DNA of 64,000 nucleotides from Mucilaginibacter straminoryzae (GCF_022953055.1 NZ_JALJEJ010000005.1:124001-188000), one strand, 5' to 3'. Shown: positions 35,460 to 45,079, numbered from the stretch's first letter. Program-made: numbers and translations. The notes: generated by a model not told the origin, from the letters alone.

Positions 35460-35818
35460 AAGACAGCTTATATACCGTAAACGCGTTGAAGCATGCCGAT
35501 CAGCAGATCGAAGCCATGTTGGTACTTCATCCCGGGCATGCTATTTTCAAAGGCCATTACCCGACCCAGCCCGTGCTACCGGGCGCGTGTATGTTGCAGA
35601 TGATAAAAGAGGTATTGGAGCAGGCTTTAGACCGGCAACTGCAATTGATCAAGGCAGGGCAAATTAAGTTTCTAAACATGATCGACCCTGAAAAGAACGC
35701 CGAAGTGGGTATGTTGATTAAATATATTCCGGAAGACAACCTACTGAAAGTTACCGCAACTTTAACCACTGCGGATGGCGCCGCGTGTAAACTACAAGGC
35801 ATGTTTCAGCTTAACTGA
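35453..35818 (+). CDS. 3-hydroxyacyl-ACP dehydratase (ApeI/FabZ-like)
   Basis: 121-residue hotdog protein with the FabA/FabZ-type motif HAIFKGHYPTQPVLPGACML (residues 29-48), which includes the catalytic-type H of GHYP. It is probably the catalytic dehydratase partner of the small hotdog protein at 31005. Last gene of the operon; no terminator hairpin with a T run was seen directly behind it, only the repeat-rich spacer. Confidence 0.87.
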   Translation: MLKDSLYTVNALKHADQQIEAMLVLHPGHAIFKGHYPTQPVLPGACMLQMIKEVLEQALDRQLQLIKAGQIKFLNMIDPEKNAEVGMLIKYIPEDNLLKVTATLTTADGAACKLQGMFQLN

Positions 35819-36192
35819 TCGCTTTGCAAACAGGCGCTTCATACTTTTTTGCGATTAAATCGCTCCAGCTTTATCGACACGCGTTACAAACGCGCGTCAG
35901 AGTACACTTTTAATGTTAGTTGTCTTCAAAGAGTAACGAGGAATCTTCTTCGCTTTTCAAGGGGAAGAAGATTCTTCCCGAAATAAGTTCGGGACAGGTC
36001 ACTGAGCTCAGCCTAACGCAGCCTTGATCTTGTGCTGTTCTCTCCACCCTGCCATTTAGTGAGCAACTAGTTTACAGTAACGTCATTGCGAGGCACGAAG
36101 CAATCACCAATAGGCTTTGTACACTTGGGATTGCTTCTCCGCCAGATGGCGTATCGCAATGACGTTCTATAAATAGCTCTCGGCTCGAATCT
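35819..36192. other. Repeat-rich intergenic region after the pigment operon
   Basis: About 370 bases between convergent genes, built of short palindromic elements: CGCGTTACAAAC at 35880-35891 (complement of a word in the 41.4 kb repeat), a CCCGAA/TTCGGG hairpin at 35976-35994, and a larger dyad at 36079-36166. No gene is visible. Confidence 0.7.
36079..36166. repeat. Long palindromic intergenic element
   Basis: AACGTCATTGCGA (36079-36091) pairs with TCGCAATGACGTT (36154-36166), and GAAGCAATC (36097-36105) with GATTGCTTC (36129-36137). It is of the widespread CATTGCGAGG...CAATC palindrome class and could form a branched hairpin between two convergent genes. Confidence 0.75.
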
Positions 36193-38403
36193 CTAATAAG
36201 CGCTCAGGTAACCCGCCAACTTAGTAATGCTTTGCGAGGCTAAAGTAATCTGTTGCTGGGCTTCGTTCCAATTACGCTCTTCAATAGCTTCGCGGATGCC
36301 GGGCAAAGTCTTTACGCCATAGCCTGTATAGAAACCCGGTGCGTATATGCTGTGCTTAAACCAGGGGCGGCGCGGCAAGCCCTGTTCAGATAACAGCTGC
36401 TGCTCGGCGCGGTAAAGCATTTTGTTCAGTTTATCCTGGTCCTTACCGTTTTGCGCGGCCTGCTCCCAGGCAATGCTTAATTTATCGGTGCTTTTCTTTA
36501 ACGAATCCAGCGCAGCTTTTAATGGGGCGAAATCAATGTTCGGCACTTCAGATTTTGCTTCGGGCTGCGGCAGTTTATCCTGCGGATCATAAGCCTGGGC
36601 AAACCTGTTGCTCTTGATCAGCTGGTTTTCTATCGCGGTCGACTCACGCATCTGATTAGACAGGTCGGTCAGTTCTTTACTGTAACGGTCTAAAGTGCTG
36701 TAAAGAGAACGGAAATCGAATGGTAAAACATCTGCGTCGGCCATGCGTAGGGTGGCTTTGCCCATTACCGAGGCAAGGGTTCTGCCGTAAACAAACGTGC
36801 CATCTTTAAACCGAACATAATCGTCATAAGAGTCAAATATCGAGTGGTAATCGCCGCCGCCATCTTCTCCCCCAAACTCCATGTCTAACGTCGGGATGCC
36901 TAAGTGTTGCAGGAAAGCTGTATAGTCAGACCCTGAACCTAACGCACCGAGGCGGATATGCTGCTGATCAATGGCTTCTTTACGTGACTTGGCCGATGCT
37001 GCGTTTACCGCCTGCCGCGATTTATTCCGCTCGAACAAACTTACCTGCGTTTCTGGATCAGTGACATCTTTTTCAATTTCGGTCACGAAGTTTTCCAGTG
37101 CATGAGAACCACCTGCACCCAGAAAGCCCCGGCCATTTCCGTCTGAATTGATATAAACCACCGCTTTTTGCTGCAGTTCTTTGGCATGCGCTTCGGCAAA
37201 TTCTGTAGAGCCGATCAGGCTGGGCTCCTCGCCATCCCAGGCGCAATACATAATGGTACGTTTAGGTTTCCAGCCGTTTTTCAGCAGGTCGCCCATAGCT
37301 TTGGCTTCTTCCAGCATGGCAGATTGCCCGCTGATCGGGTCGCTCGCACCGTTCACCCAGGCATCGTGGTGGTTACCACGGATCACCCACTGGTCTGGGT
37401 ATTTCGATCCTTTGATCTTCGCGATCACATCATAGCAGGGCACCATATCCCAGTTAAACTCCAGCTTCAGGTGCACGGTAGACTTACCCGGCCCTATGTG
37501 ATAGGTAATTGGCAGGCCACCACGCCAGTCTGCCGGGGCAACCTGGCCGTCCAGTGCGGCAAGCAGCGGTTGGGCATCGTGGTAACTGATAGGCAATACG
37601 GGGATCTTTAATATGGTTGGCGCCGAAAGGCGGTCTAATCGTTTGGCGTTTTTAGTGGCACCTTCGCCTGGGGTAAGCGGATCGCCGGGGTAGATCACCA
37701 TATCCATTACCGAACCACGCTGCACACCGTATTCGTTCTTGTAAGCGCCTTTGGGGTATACATCGCCCTGTACGTAGCCATCGTCTTTCGGGTCAGAGTA
37801 AATAATGCAACCAATAGCGCCGTGTTCATACGCTACCTTTGGCTTAATCCCCCGCCACGAGCGGCCGTACTTGGCAATCACAATTTTGCCTTTTACGTCA
37901 ACCCCCATCTTTTTCAACTGGTCGTAATCATCCGGTAAACCATAGTTTACAAAAACCAGTTCGCCGGTAACATCGCCGTCGGCGCTCCAGGCGTTGTAGG
38001 TGGGCAGTTGCCCCGGCTGGTCTGAAGTTGCATCTTCCGGCACGGGCATTTCTTTTAATACGGCGGTATATTTGGTAGGCCCAGTCATTTCCAGCATGCG
38101 GGTTTTAGGGGTAGGGAACAGCACCTGGTAGGTTTCAATGCTGGCATCCAGTCCGTAGCTTTTGAACTTTGCCAGGATGGCTTCGGCAACGGCTTTGCCA
38201 CCGGGCGAGCCCAGATGATGTGGTACGGCAGAAAGTTGTTTGATGTTCTCGCCCACGCGTTTGGCGCTTAAAGACTGGTCGAACTGCTGCTCGTGCTCGT
38301 ATTCGCGCGCAGCTGAAGCCGACGAGAAACCGCTGATGGTTTTCTGCTGTGCCAGCGATGCAGCAGCCAGGCCCAGGAAAGCAAGGGTAACTATTTTCTT
38401 CAT
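36193..38403 (-). CDS. M28 family peptidase, glutamate carboxypeptidase II-like
   Basis: Secreted zinc exopeptidase, 736 residues, related to glutamate carboxypeptidase II/transferrin-receptor proteins. Signal peptide MKKIVTLAFLGLAAASLA. A PA domain lies at about 115-290, the M28 catalytic domain at about 320-560 with zinc and catalytic residues in RGNHHDAWVNGASDPISG, WDGEEPSLIGSTEFAE, INSDGNG and DYHSIFDSYDDY, and a C-terminal dimerisation domain (about 590-730). The size and domain order match the family. It is transcribed alone; function is probably peptide scavenging in the periplasm or outside. Confidence 0.93.
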   Translation of the reverse strand: MKKIVTLAFLGLAAASLAQQKTISGFSSASAAREYEHEQQFDQSLSAKRVGENIKQLSAVPHHLGSPGGKAVAEAILAKFKSYGLDASIETYQVLFPTPKTRMLEMTGPTKYTAVLKEMPVPEDATSDQPGQLPTYNAWSADGDVTGELVFVNYGLPDDYDQLKKMGVDVKGKIVIAKYGRSWRGIKPKVAYEHGAIGCIIYSDPKDDGYVQGDVYPKGAYKNEYGVQRGSVMDMVIYPGDPLTPGEGATKNAKRLDRLSAPTILKIPVLPISYHDAQPLLAALDGQVAPADWRGGLPITYHIGPGKSTVHLKLEFNWDMVPCYDVIAKIKGSKYPDQWVIRGNHHDAWVNGASDPISGQSAMLEEAKAMGDLLKNGWKPKRTIMYCAWDGEEPSLIGSTEFAEAHAKELQQKAVVYINSDGNGRGFLGAGGSHALENFVTEIEKDVTDPETQVSLFERNKSRQAVNAASAKSRKEAIDQQHIRLGALGSGSDYTAFLQHLGIPTLDMEFGGEDGGGDYHSIFDSYDDYVRFKDGTFVYGRTLASVMGKATLRMADADVLPFDFRSLYSTLDRYSKELTDLSNQMRESTAIENQLIKSNRFAQAYDPQDKLPQPEAKSEVPNIDFAPLKAALDSLKKSTDKLSIAWEQAAQNGKDQDKLNKMLYRAEQQLLSEQGLPRRPWFKHSIYAPGFYTGYGVKTLPGIREAIEERNWNEAQQQITLASQSITKLAGYLSAY

Positions 38404-38466
38404 ATCAGTTGAGTTAGTGTAGTATGCGTGAATTTAGGAATTTTAGCGGGAAGTTAATAGTCGATG

Positions 38467-38558
38467 GACGATAGTCCATAGAAAGATTTCTCTGCAAGGT
38501 TGTTAAAGCTTGTTTCAACTTGGGTTTAGCTATTGTCCATGGTCTATGGACCATCGTC
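38467..38558. repeat. Inverted repeat of GATGGTCCATAG words
   Basis: GACGATAGTCCATAG (38467-38481) pairs with CTATGGACCATCGTC (38544-38558) at 14 of 15 positions, with additional GTCCATGG words near the right arm. It lies between divergent peptidase genes. Confidence 0.65.
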
Positions 38559-38628
38559 TTAACACTACAAAAACAACCGCCTGCTTTTTCATGTTACAGA
38601 ATTTGGAACTTAAAACTTTGATGATACG

Positions 38629-39483
38629 ATGAAATGGTTCGGCGGACGCGAAAGCGATAACGTAGAAGAAGGCAGCAGCAGTGGTGGCCGCGGGCTGGCC
38701 GTAGGTGGCGGCATTGTAGGCCTGATCGGCGCTATTATTTATATGTTTACCGGCATCAACCCGGCGCAACTGATTAATGGTGGCGGCGGCGCCAGCGATC
38801 AGCAGAATACCAAAGTAACCCATGCCCGTACCGCCGAGGAAAAGACGGCCAGTATGGTTTTCCGCGGGACAGAGCTGGTGTGGGACAGCCTTTTCAGGGC
38901 GAATAACAGTAGTTACGAGAGCCCGACGCTGCACTTTTTTACCGATGGCGTAGATGCAGGCTGCGGTTTTGCCACTTCGGCAACCGGCCCGTTCTACTGC
39001 CCGCTAGACCGTAAAGTGTACATAGATCTTGCCTTCTTTAAGGAACTAAGTGACCGTTTTGGCGCACCGGGCGAGTTTGCCCAGGCCTATGTAATTGCGC
39101 ACGAAGTAGGCCACCATGTGCAAAACTTGTTGGGTACCTCTGATAAAGTACAGAAGGCTGAGCAGCAGGCAGGCAGCGACGCTGAGCGTAACCGTTATTC
39201 CGTAGCCCTGGAACTACAGGCCGACTTTTACGCGGGTGTGTGGGCTTATTACGAGAACAAATACCATCAGAACGGGCTGGTGCTGGAAAGCGGCGATATT
39301 GAATCGGCATTGAATGCTGCGAAGCAGATCGGCGATGATCATTTGCAGAAACAGGCAGGCCAGAGCGTGGAACCCGACAGCTTTACGCACGGCACCTCTG
39401 AACAGCGCATGTACTGGTTTAAAAAAGGCTTCCAAACCGGCGACTTGCGGCAGGGCAATACGTTTAGGGAGTTGGGGTTGTAG
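38629..39483 (+). CDS. Neutral zinc metallopeptidase, YpfJ family
   Basis: Membrane-anchored protein of 284 residues with one hydrophobic segment (about 24-45, GRGLAVGGGIVGLIGAIIYM) and a zinc metallopeptidase domain: IAHEVGHHVQN with H158, E159 and H162, preceded by GPFYCPLDRKVYIDL and followed by ALELQADFYAGVWA, which supplies the third ligand. The C-terminal FTHGTSEQRMYWFKKGFQTG is family-specific. Substrate unknown. Divergent from the M28 peptidase gene. Confidence 0.92.
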   Translation: MKWFGGRESDNVEEGSSSGGRGLAVGGGIVGLIGAIIYMFTGINPAQLINGGGGASDQQNTKVTHARTAEEKTASMVFRGTELVWDSLFRANNSSYESPTLHFFTDGVDAGCGFATSATGPFYCPLDRKVYIDLAFFKELSDRFGAPGEFAQAYVIAHEVGHHVQNLLGTSDKVQKAEQQAGSDAERNRYSVALELQADFYAGVWAYYENKYHQNGLVLESGDIESALNAAKQIGDDHLQKQAGQSVEPDSFTHGTSEQRMYWFKKGFQTGDLRQGNTFRELGL

Positions 39484-39562
39484 CGCGTTTGTAACAACAT
39501 TACTGTAAAGTACCGCATTAACCTGCATTTTTTAACTTAGCAGTGTTAATCTTAACCCTGCA

Positions 39563-40381
39563 ATGAAAACTTTATACCTGCTGCTGGCCGTTGCGCTTGT
39601 TTTGTCTGCCTGTTCGCCCAAAGGGCCTTATGCCGTTACCGACAAGGTATACAACCAACAAACCAAGGATTTTTTAAAAACCATCGGGCAGACGGCACCA
39701 CCGGCGCTGATCGATAGCACAGGTACGCCTGTTCCGGGCGAGTGGGTAGGTACCGTCAACTTTGGGATGCGTAAGCCTAATTATGTCATCATCCATTATA
39801 CCGCGCAGGATTCCGTTCAGCAGACGTTAAAGACTTTCACCATCAAAAAGACGGCAGTGAGTGCCCATTACGTAGTGGCGAAAGATGGCAAGATCTACCA
39901 CATGGTGAACGATTACCTGAAGGCCAACCAGGCAGGTATTGGCAAGTGGGGCAGCATTACCGATATGAACAGCTGTTCAATCGGTATCGAAATTGACAAT
40001 AACGGCTTCGAACCCTATACAGACGCGCAGATCAAAAACCTGATTGCCCTGCTGGGTTACCTTAAGACAACATACAGTATCCCTACGGCAAACTTCATCG
40101 GCCACGGCGACTGGGCTCCCAAGCGTAAGCCGGATCCCGGAAAGCTGTTTCCGTGGAAGCTAATGGCGCAGCACGGCTTCAGCTATTGGAGTGACGATAT
40201 TTTAGTTCCGGCTCCCGATAATTTCGACTATCTGACGGCCCTTCGCCTCATCGGGTACGATGTAAGTAACCCCAAAGCAGCTATCGTGGCGTTTAAACGT
40301 CATTTTGTACAGTCGGACGTGACGCCACAAATGACACAGCTTGACCTGAATATTTTGTATAACGTTTACCAGAAGTACTAA
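39563..40381 (+). CDS. N-acetylmuramoyl-L-alanine amidase, lipoprotein (paralogue 1)
   Basis: AmpD-type amidase cleaving the bond between N-acetylmuramate and L-alanine in peptidoglycan or its fragments. 272 residues with a lipoprotein signal (MKTLYLLLAVALVLSAC, lipobox LSAC). Zinc-site motifs: VIIHYTAQDSVQQ, SIGIEIDNNG and GHGDWAPKRKPDPG. The C-terminal 60 residues (DYLTALRLIGYD to LNILYNVYQKY) form a peptidoglycan-binding-like helical domain. A second copy follows directly; the pair arose by tandem duplication. Confidence 0.92.
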   Translation: MKTLYLLLAVALVLSACSPKGPYAVTDKVYNQQTKDFLKTIGQTAPPALIDSTGTPVPGEWVGTVNFGMRKPNYVIIHYTAQDSVQQTLKTFTIKKTAVSAHYVVAKDGKIYHMVNDYLKANQAGIGKWGSITDMNSCSIGIEIDNNGFEPYTDAQIKNLIALLGYLKTTYSIPTANFIGHGDWAPKRKPDPGKLFPWKLMAQHGFSYWSDDILVPAPDNFDYLTALRLIGYDVSNPKAAIVAFKRHFVQSDVTPQMTQLDLNILYNVYQKY

Positions 40382-40464
40382 GGCCAGCAACGCCATTGTT
40401 TGAAACGGCAAAAACATGCGTGCCGCTTAGCTGTATTAATCAAACCAAATTGTTAACATGTTAA

Positions 40465-41301
40465 ATGAAAAAATATTCTTTACTACTGCTACTGGCGGCT
40501 ATGGTGATGCCCTCGTGTAAAACCAAAAAAGCAATAGTTACTCCCCCGGTTGCAGACAGTAAGAAAGTATACAAATCGCAAACGGACAGCCTGCTGGATA
40601 TTGCCCGCACGATGGACCCCACTATGCTGACAGATAGTGCAGGTGCGCCCATCCCTTCGCAGTTTATCGGTACGGTTAACTTTAATTTACGCAAGCCAAA
40701 CTATGTTATTCTGCATTATACCGCGCAGGATTCGCTACAACAAACGGTACGCACGTTTAGTCTGGTACGCACGCAGGTAAGTGCGCATTATGTGGTGGGT
40801 AAAGACGGCTCGATCATCCATATGCTGAACGACTACCTGCGATCCTGGCATGCCGGGGTAAGCCGCTGGGGAAGCGTTACGGATATGAACAGCTGTTCTA
40901 TCGGTATAGAGATTGACAATAACGGTAACGAACCATTTACAGAACCACAGATTAAGAGTCTGTTGACCTTGCTGGCGCAGTTGAAAAGGCAGTACAACAT
41001 ACCGCAAGGCAATTTTTTAGGTCATGCTGATATTGCCCCTGGTCGTAAACCCGATCCGGGCCAGTATTTCCCGTGGAAGCGGTTAGCAGAGAAGGGATTC
41101 GGCTACTGGAGCGACGATATCCTGGTGCCCGCCCCTGCAAACTTCGACTACCTTACCGCGCTTCGACTGATTGGTTATGATACCCGGAACGTACCTAACG
41201 TCATCGACGCTTTTAAACGCCACTTCGTGCAGACTGATATCAGTCCGCAGATGACACAATTGGATTTGAACATTCTGTACAACGTGTACCAGAAGTATTA
41301 A
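40465..41301 (+). CDS. N-acetylmuramoyl-L-alanine amidase, lipoprotein (paralogue 2)
   Basis: 278-residue paralogue of the preceding gene: same domain order and an identical C-terminus (QMTQLDLNILYNVYQKY). Signal peptide MKKYSLLLLLAAMVMPSC with lipobox MPSC. Motifs YVILHYTAQDSLQQ, SIGIEIDNNG and GHADIAPGRKPDPG keep the zinc ligands. The mature N-terminal linker differs in length and sequence from paralogue 1, where most divergence lies. Separation 83 bases. Both are probably outer-membrane lipoproteins facing the periplasm. Confidence 0.92.
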   Translation: MKKYSLLLLLAAMVMPSCKTKKAIVTPPVADSKKVYKSQTDSLLDIARTMDPTMLTDSAGAPIPSQFIGTVNFNLRKPNYVILHYTAQDSLQQTVRTFSLVRTQVSAHYVVGKDGSIIHMLNDYLRSWHAGVSRWGSVTDMNSCSIGIEIDNNGNEPFTEPQIKSLLTLLAQLKRQYNIPQGNFLGHADIAPGRKPDPGQYFPWKRLAEKGFGYWSDDILVPAPANFDYLTALRLIGYDTRNVPNVIDAFKRHFVQTDISPQMTQLDLNILYNVYQKY

Positions 41302-42051
41302 AAGGTATTAAGGGCGTAATACTGTCATGGATGAGGAACGGGGAGAAATCGTCCGAGTTGAGAAGATTTCCCCCTATCCCAATCGAGCGCGTTTGTAACG
41401 CGTTCGCGGATTAATTGACGATTTAATCGTCGCAAATGGTTACGCACGCATTGCAAATGCGCGCGATAGTTAGAGGTTCCCTTCCCTTGGGGAGGCAAGG
41501 GAGGGGCTCCCTAAACAACCCTTCGACAGGCTCAGGGTGACAAGAACTGATTTGAAAACATTTTGTCATGCTGTCGATCTGTCCCGAACTAGTTTCAGGA
41601 AGCATTTTATACTTGCAAACCTAATCGGGCGAGTTTGTAACGCGTTCGCGGATTAATTGACGATTAAATCGTCGCAAATAGTTACGCACGCATTGCAAAT
41701 GCGCGCGATAGTTAGAGGTTCCCTTCCCTTGGGGAGGGTAAGGGAGGTGGTTCTCGAAATAACCCTTCGACAAGCTCAGGGTGACAAGAACTGATTTGCA
41801 AATACTTTACCATGCTGTCGACCTGTCCCGAACTAGTTTCGGGAAGCACTTTTATACTTAGCCAAGCGACTGCTGTAAAGAAATCTTCCGAGTTGAGAAG
41901 ATCTCTCACGATGTTCGAGATGACAAAATTGGGTAATGAATACCAAAGAGCGTTGAAGCGGTAATCGGAGATGAGATAATTCTATGAAAAATACGGGCAT
42001 TTAACATTCAGTTTAAATGCTTCGCCTTACTTTGCCTTTTTATTTCCATCT
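41302..42051. other. Repeat-filled intergenic region
   Basis: About 750 bases without a credible gene, dominated by a 242-bp tandem repeat and then AT-rich sequence leading to the glycerophosphodiesterase gene. Small open frames inside the repeat are by-products. Confidence 0.75.
41381..41864 (+). repeat. Tandem repeat, two units of about 242 bp
   Basis: Unit 1 starts at 41381 and unit 2 at 41623. Each contains, in order, GTTTGTAACGCGTTCGCGG, the palindrome GACGATTTAATCGTC (unit 2 has GACGATTAAATCGTC), a GCAAATGCGCGC block, CCCTTCCCTTGGGGAGG, CCCTTCGACA(A/G)GCTCAGGG and a CCCGAACTAGTTTCGGG hairpin (imperfect in unit 1). Elements of the same type occur, partly inverted, at 35850-36000. It is a composite of several palindromic repeat families, not a CRISPR array. 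Confidence 0.85.
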
Positions 42052-42915
42052 ATGAAAAATCTATTTCTATTGCTGGTCGCTATGGTACAAGTTGTGATGC
42101 TCCGGGCGCAGGACGCTCAGTTTGATAAGCAGGGCCATCGTGGTTGCCGTGGCCTGATGCCCGAGAACAGCATCCCCGCCATGAAGAAAGCGCTGGACTT
42201 AGGCGCGACGCTCGAGATGGATATTTCTTTCTCGAAAGAAAAGATCGCTATTGTCTCGCATGATCAATACATCCTTTCTTCCATTGCCTTGAAGCCCAAC
42301 GCCGATACCCTTTCAAAGGCAGAAGAAAAGCAGTTAATGCTTTACCAGATGCCTTACCACGCTATCCGGGAATATATTTATGGCAGGAAGCCTTATCCGG
42401 CATTTCCGCAGCAGCAAAAAGTAGATACCTACGTGCCGAAGCTGGAAGAACTGATCGATTCAGCAGAAACCTACGCCAAACAACATCATTTACGCCAGCC
42501 GCGATACAATATCGAAACCAAAACCTCGCCGGAAGGTGACAATATTTTACACCCTGCCCCAGAAGAATTTGTCCGGTTGCTGATGAAGGTGATCAGGGAA
42601 AAACATATCGCATCGCGCACCATCATCCAGTCGTTCGATCCGCGTACTTTGGAAATCATCCATCAGCAATACCCGGACATGAAAACGGCGCTTTTAACCA
42701 GTAACCTCGGCGTAAAACAAAACCTGGCGACGCTTACCTTTAAGCCTACCATCTGGAGTCCCAACTACAAAAGCGTAAAAGAGGCAGATGTGCAATTGTG
42801 CCACCAAAAAGGTATACAGATTATCCCCTGGACGGTGAATAACCCTGAAGAAATTCAAAAACTGAAAGCTTGGGGCGTCGACGGAATTATCTCTGATTAC
42901 CCGGACAGGTTGTAA
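42052..42915 (+). CDS. Glycerophosphodiester phosphodiesterase
   Basis: Periplasmic or secreted GDPD-family enzyme releasing glycerol-3-phosphate from deacylated phospholipids. 287 residues, signal peptide MKNLFLLLVAMVQVVMLRA. Catalytic elements of the TIM barrel: GHRGCRGLMPENS (H29, R30, E38), LEMDISFSKE and VSHDQ. ETKTSPEG and IIQSFDPRTLE follow, and the end IIPWTVNNPEEIQKLKAWGV is diagnostic. Transcribed alone; a dispersed repeat separates it from the convergent glgB. Confidence 0.92.
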   Translation: MKNLFLLLVAMVQVVMLRAQDAQFDKQGHRGCRGLMPENSIPAMKKALDLGATLEMDISFSKEKIAIVSHDQYILSSIALKPNADTLSKAEEKQLMLYQMPYHAIREYIYGRKPYPAFPQQQKVDTYVPKLEELIDSAETYAKQHHLRQPRYNIETKTSPEGDNILHPAPEEFVRLLMKVIREKHIASRTIIQSFDPRTLEIIHQQYPDMKTALLTSNLGVKQNLATLTFKPTIWSPNYKSVKEADVQLCHQKGIQIIPWTVNNPEEIQKLKAWGVDGIISDYPDRL

Positions 42916-42946
42916 TGCTATCCATCAAAATCACTGGCGCTATCGC

Positions 42947-43059
42947 GGCACCAAATCCTGACTTAAAAGTTAGAAAACCTATGGTCGGCCCGGCGAATGC
43001 GGCGGATGTGGTAAATCCGGTAAATGCGGCAGACGTGGCGAACTGGCTTTTGCCAGCCA
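42947..43059 (+). repeat. Dispersed intergenic repeat, copy B
   Basis: 113 bases, nearly identical to 22476-22587, with the same 38-base opening, the degenerate 9-base units (GGCGAATGC, GGCGGATGT, GGTAAATCC, GGTAAATGC, GGCAGACGT) and a perfect CTGGC-TTTT-GCCAG hairpin at 43043-43056. It lies between the convergent ends of the phosphodiesterase and glgB genes. Confidence 0.85.
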
Positions 43060-43078
43060 CCATGCACCATTTATACCG

Positions 43079-45076
43079 TTAAATCTTTTTTATATTAGTT
43101 TTAACATCATCCCACCACCAATCGCCGGGTTTGTTATATCGCAGTACGATTATGCCCAACGGCGGTAAGGTAAGCGATAGCGAATGTGTTTTGCCATGGA
43201 TAGGTACGGGGTAAGCGTCCAACTCGCCTGCGTTTAATACATCGCTGCCGCCATACTTCAGGTTATCTGTATTCAGTACTTCTGTGTAATAGCCACGTTT
43301 AGGCACGCCGATACGATAATTAGCGCGCGGAACGGGTGTCATGTTCGCGACAAAGATCAGCTTATCTTCTTCCCGCTTGCCCTTACGTATCCAGCTGATC
43401 ACACTGTTTGTTACATCACTTATATCTATCCATTCAAAACCTTCCCACGAATAGTTATAATCATATAGTGCCGGTTCGCTGGTGTACAAACGGTTAAGGT
43501 CGGCCAGTAATTTTTGTACACCGTTATTTAGTGGGTTGTGGTTCTCGTGCCAGTCCAGGCTAAAATCGTGTTGCCACTCATGCCGCTGACCGAATTCACC
43601 GCCCATAAATATCAGCTTCGCACCGGGATGGCCGAACATGTATCCGTAAAGTAAGCGTAGATTGGCAAACTGCTGCCAGTGGTCACCTGGCATTTTATCG
43701 AGCAAAGCGCCTTTGCCATAAACCACCTCGTCATGCGAGAGCGGCAGCACAAACTTTTCGGTAAAGGCATACACCAGGCTAAAGGTAATTTGCCCCTGGT
43801 GATAGCTGCGGTACACCGGCGGTGTGTGGAAATAGTCGAGGGTATCATGCATCCATCCCATCATCCACTTCAGGTCGAAGCCTAAACCGCCTGTAGTAAT
43901 AGGATGTGTTACGCCCGGCCATGCAGTTGATTCTTCGGCAATGGTAATTACATCGCTATGATGATCGTGTACCGCATCGTTAAATTCCTTCAAAAAGCTG
44001 ATGGCCTCCAAATTCTCACGCCCGCCGTGCTCATTGGGGATCCACTCGTCATCCTTACGTGAATAATCCAGGTAAAGCATACTGGCTACCGCATCTACGC
44101 GAAGGCCATCGATATGGTATTTATCCAGCCAGAATAAGGCGTTCGAGATCAGGAAAGCCCGAACTTCATTGCGGCAATAATTAAAGATCAAACTTTTCCA
44201 ATCCGGGTGGTAGCCTTTGCGCGGGTCGGCATATTCGTACAGATGCGTGCCGTCGAAGTAGCCCAGGCCGTGTTGGTCTTCCGGGAAATGGGAAGGCACC
44301 CAATCTAAGATGACGCCGATGCCTGCCTGGTGCAGCTGATCGATGAGGTACATAAAATCCTGTGGCGTACCAAATCTGCTGGTGGGCGCGTAATATCCTG
44401 TGAGCTGGTAACCCCAGGAGCCGTAGAAAGGGTGTTCCATCACCGGCATAAACTCCACATGGGTAAAGCCCATGTACTTACAGTACTCCGGCAGCTGATC
44501 TGCCATTTCACGATAGGTCAGAAACTTTCCGCCGTCGTCATGGTTGCGCCGCCACGAACCCAAATGTACTTCATAGATAGATAAAGGCTTATCTAAAGCT
44601 GTGGCAGCAGAGCGCTGGCCGAGCCATTCTTTGTCGCCCCATTCATAGCCGCTAATGTCCCACGTAACGGTAGAAGTAGCAGGCGGTGTTTCCCAGTGGA
44701 AAGCATACGGGTCGCCCTTTTCTACCTGGTAGCCGTTATGCGCTTCTATAAAATATTTATAATACTCGCCGCTGCCAACTTCTGGTACAAAAACTTCCCA
44801 AATGCCGGACGAATCCCAGCGGACGTTCATCGGCGTTTTGCCTTTATCCCAGCCGTTAAAGTTGCCGATAACAGAAACATAACGTGCATTAGGTGCCCAC
44901 ACGGCAAAGTAGGTACCCTTTTGCCCCAGGTGTTCTACCTGGTGCGACCCCAGCTTGTTATATAAGTGATAGTGTTTTCCAGCCTTAAAAAGCCCGATAT
45001 CAAAATCACTGAACAGCGAGAACAGTGGTTGTGCGGTGGTATCTGTCGATGGATGATCTGTCTGGTGCTCTGCCAT
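43079..45076 (-). CDS. glgB: 1,4-alpha-glucan branching enzyme
   Basis: GH13 enzyme that introduces alpha-1,6 branches into the glucan made by GlgE. 665 residues: an N-terminal CBM48 domain (about 25-140, [19 protein letters not shown]), the catalytic barrel with nucleophile D328 (GLRVDAV) and acid/base E381 (IAEEST), 53 residues apart as in E. coli GlgB, and HDEVVYGK; a C-terminal beta domain follows. It lies 3 bases after the treS fusion gene on the same strand and is the last gene of the operon. Confidence 0.95.
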   Translation of the reverse strand: MAEHQTDHPSTDTTAQPLFSLFSDFDIGLFKAGKHYHLYNKLGSHQVEHLGQKGTYFAVWAPNARYVSVIGNFNGWDKGKTPMNVRWDSSGIWEVFVPEVGSGEYYKYFIEAHNGYQVEKGDPYAFHWETPPATSTVTWDISGYEWGDKEWLGQRSAATALDKPLSIYEVHLGSWRRNHDDGGKFLTYREMADQLPEYCKYMGFTHVEFMPVMEHPFYGSWGYQLTGYYAPTSRFGTPQDFMYLIDQLHQAGIGVILDWVPSHFPEDQHGLGYFDGTHLYEYADPRKGYHPDWKSLIFNYCRNEVRAFLISNALFWLDKYHIDGLRVDAVASMLYLDYSRKDDEWIPNEHGGRENLEAISFLKEFNDAVHDHHSDVITIAEESTAWPGVTHPITTGGLGFDLKWMMGWMHDTLDYFHTPPVYRSYHQGQITFSLVYAFTEKFVLPLSHDEVVYGKGALLDKMPGDHWQQFANLRLLYGYMFGHPGAKLIFMGGEFGQRHEWQHDFSLDWHENHNPLNNGVQKLLADLNRLYTSEPALYDYNYSWEGFEWIDISDVTNSVISWIRKGKREEDKLIFVANMTPVPRANYRIGVPKRGYYTEVLNTDNLKYGGSDVLNAGELDAYPVPIHGKTHSLSLTLPPLGIIVLRYNKPGDWWWDDVKTNIKKI

Positions 45077-45079
45077 AAC

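Noticed and set aside
41381..41864. Possible CRISPR array
   Set aside because: Only two units of 242 bp with no spacer pattern and no cas genes; it is a tandem duplication of palindromic modules.
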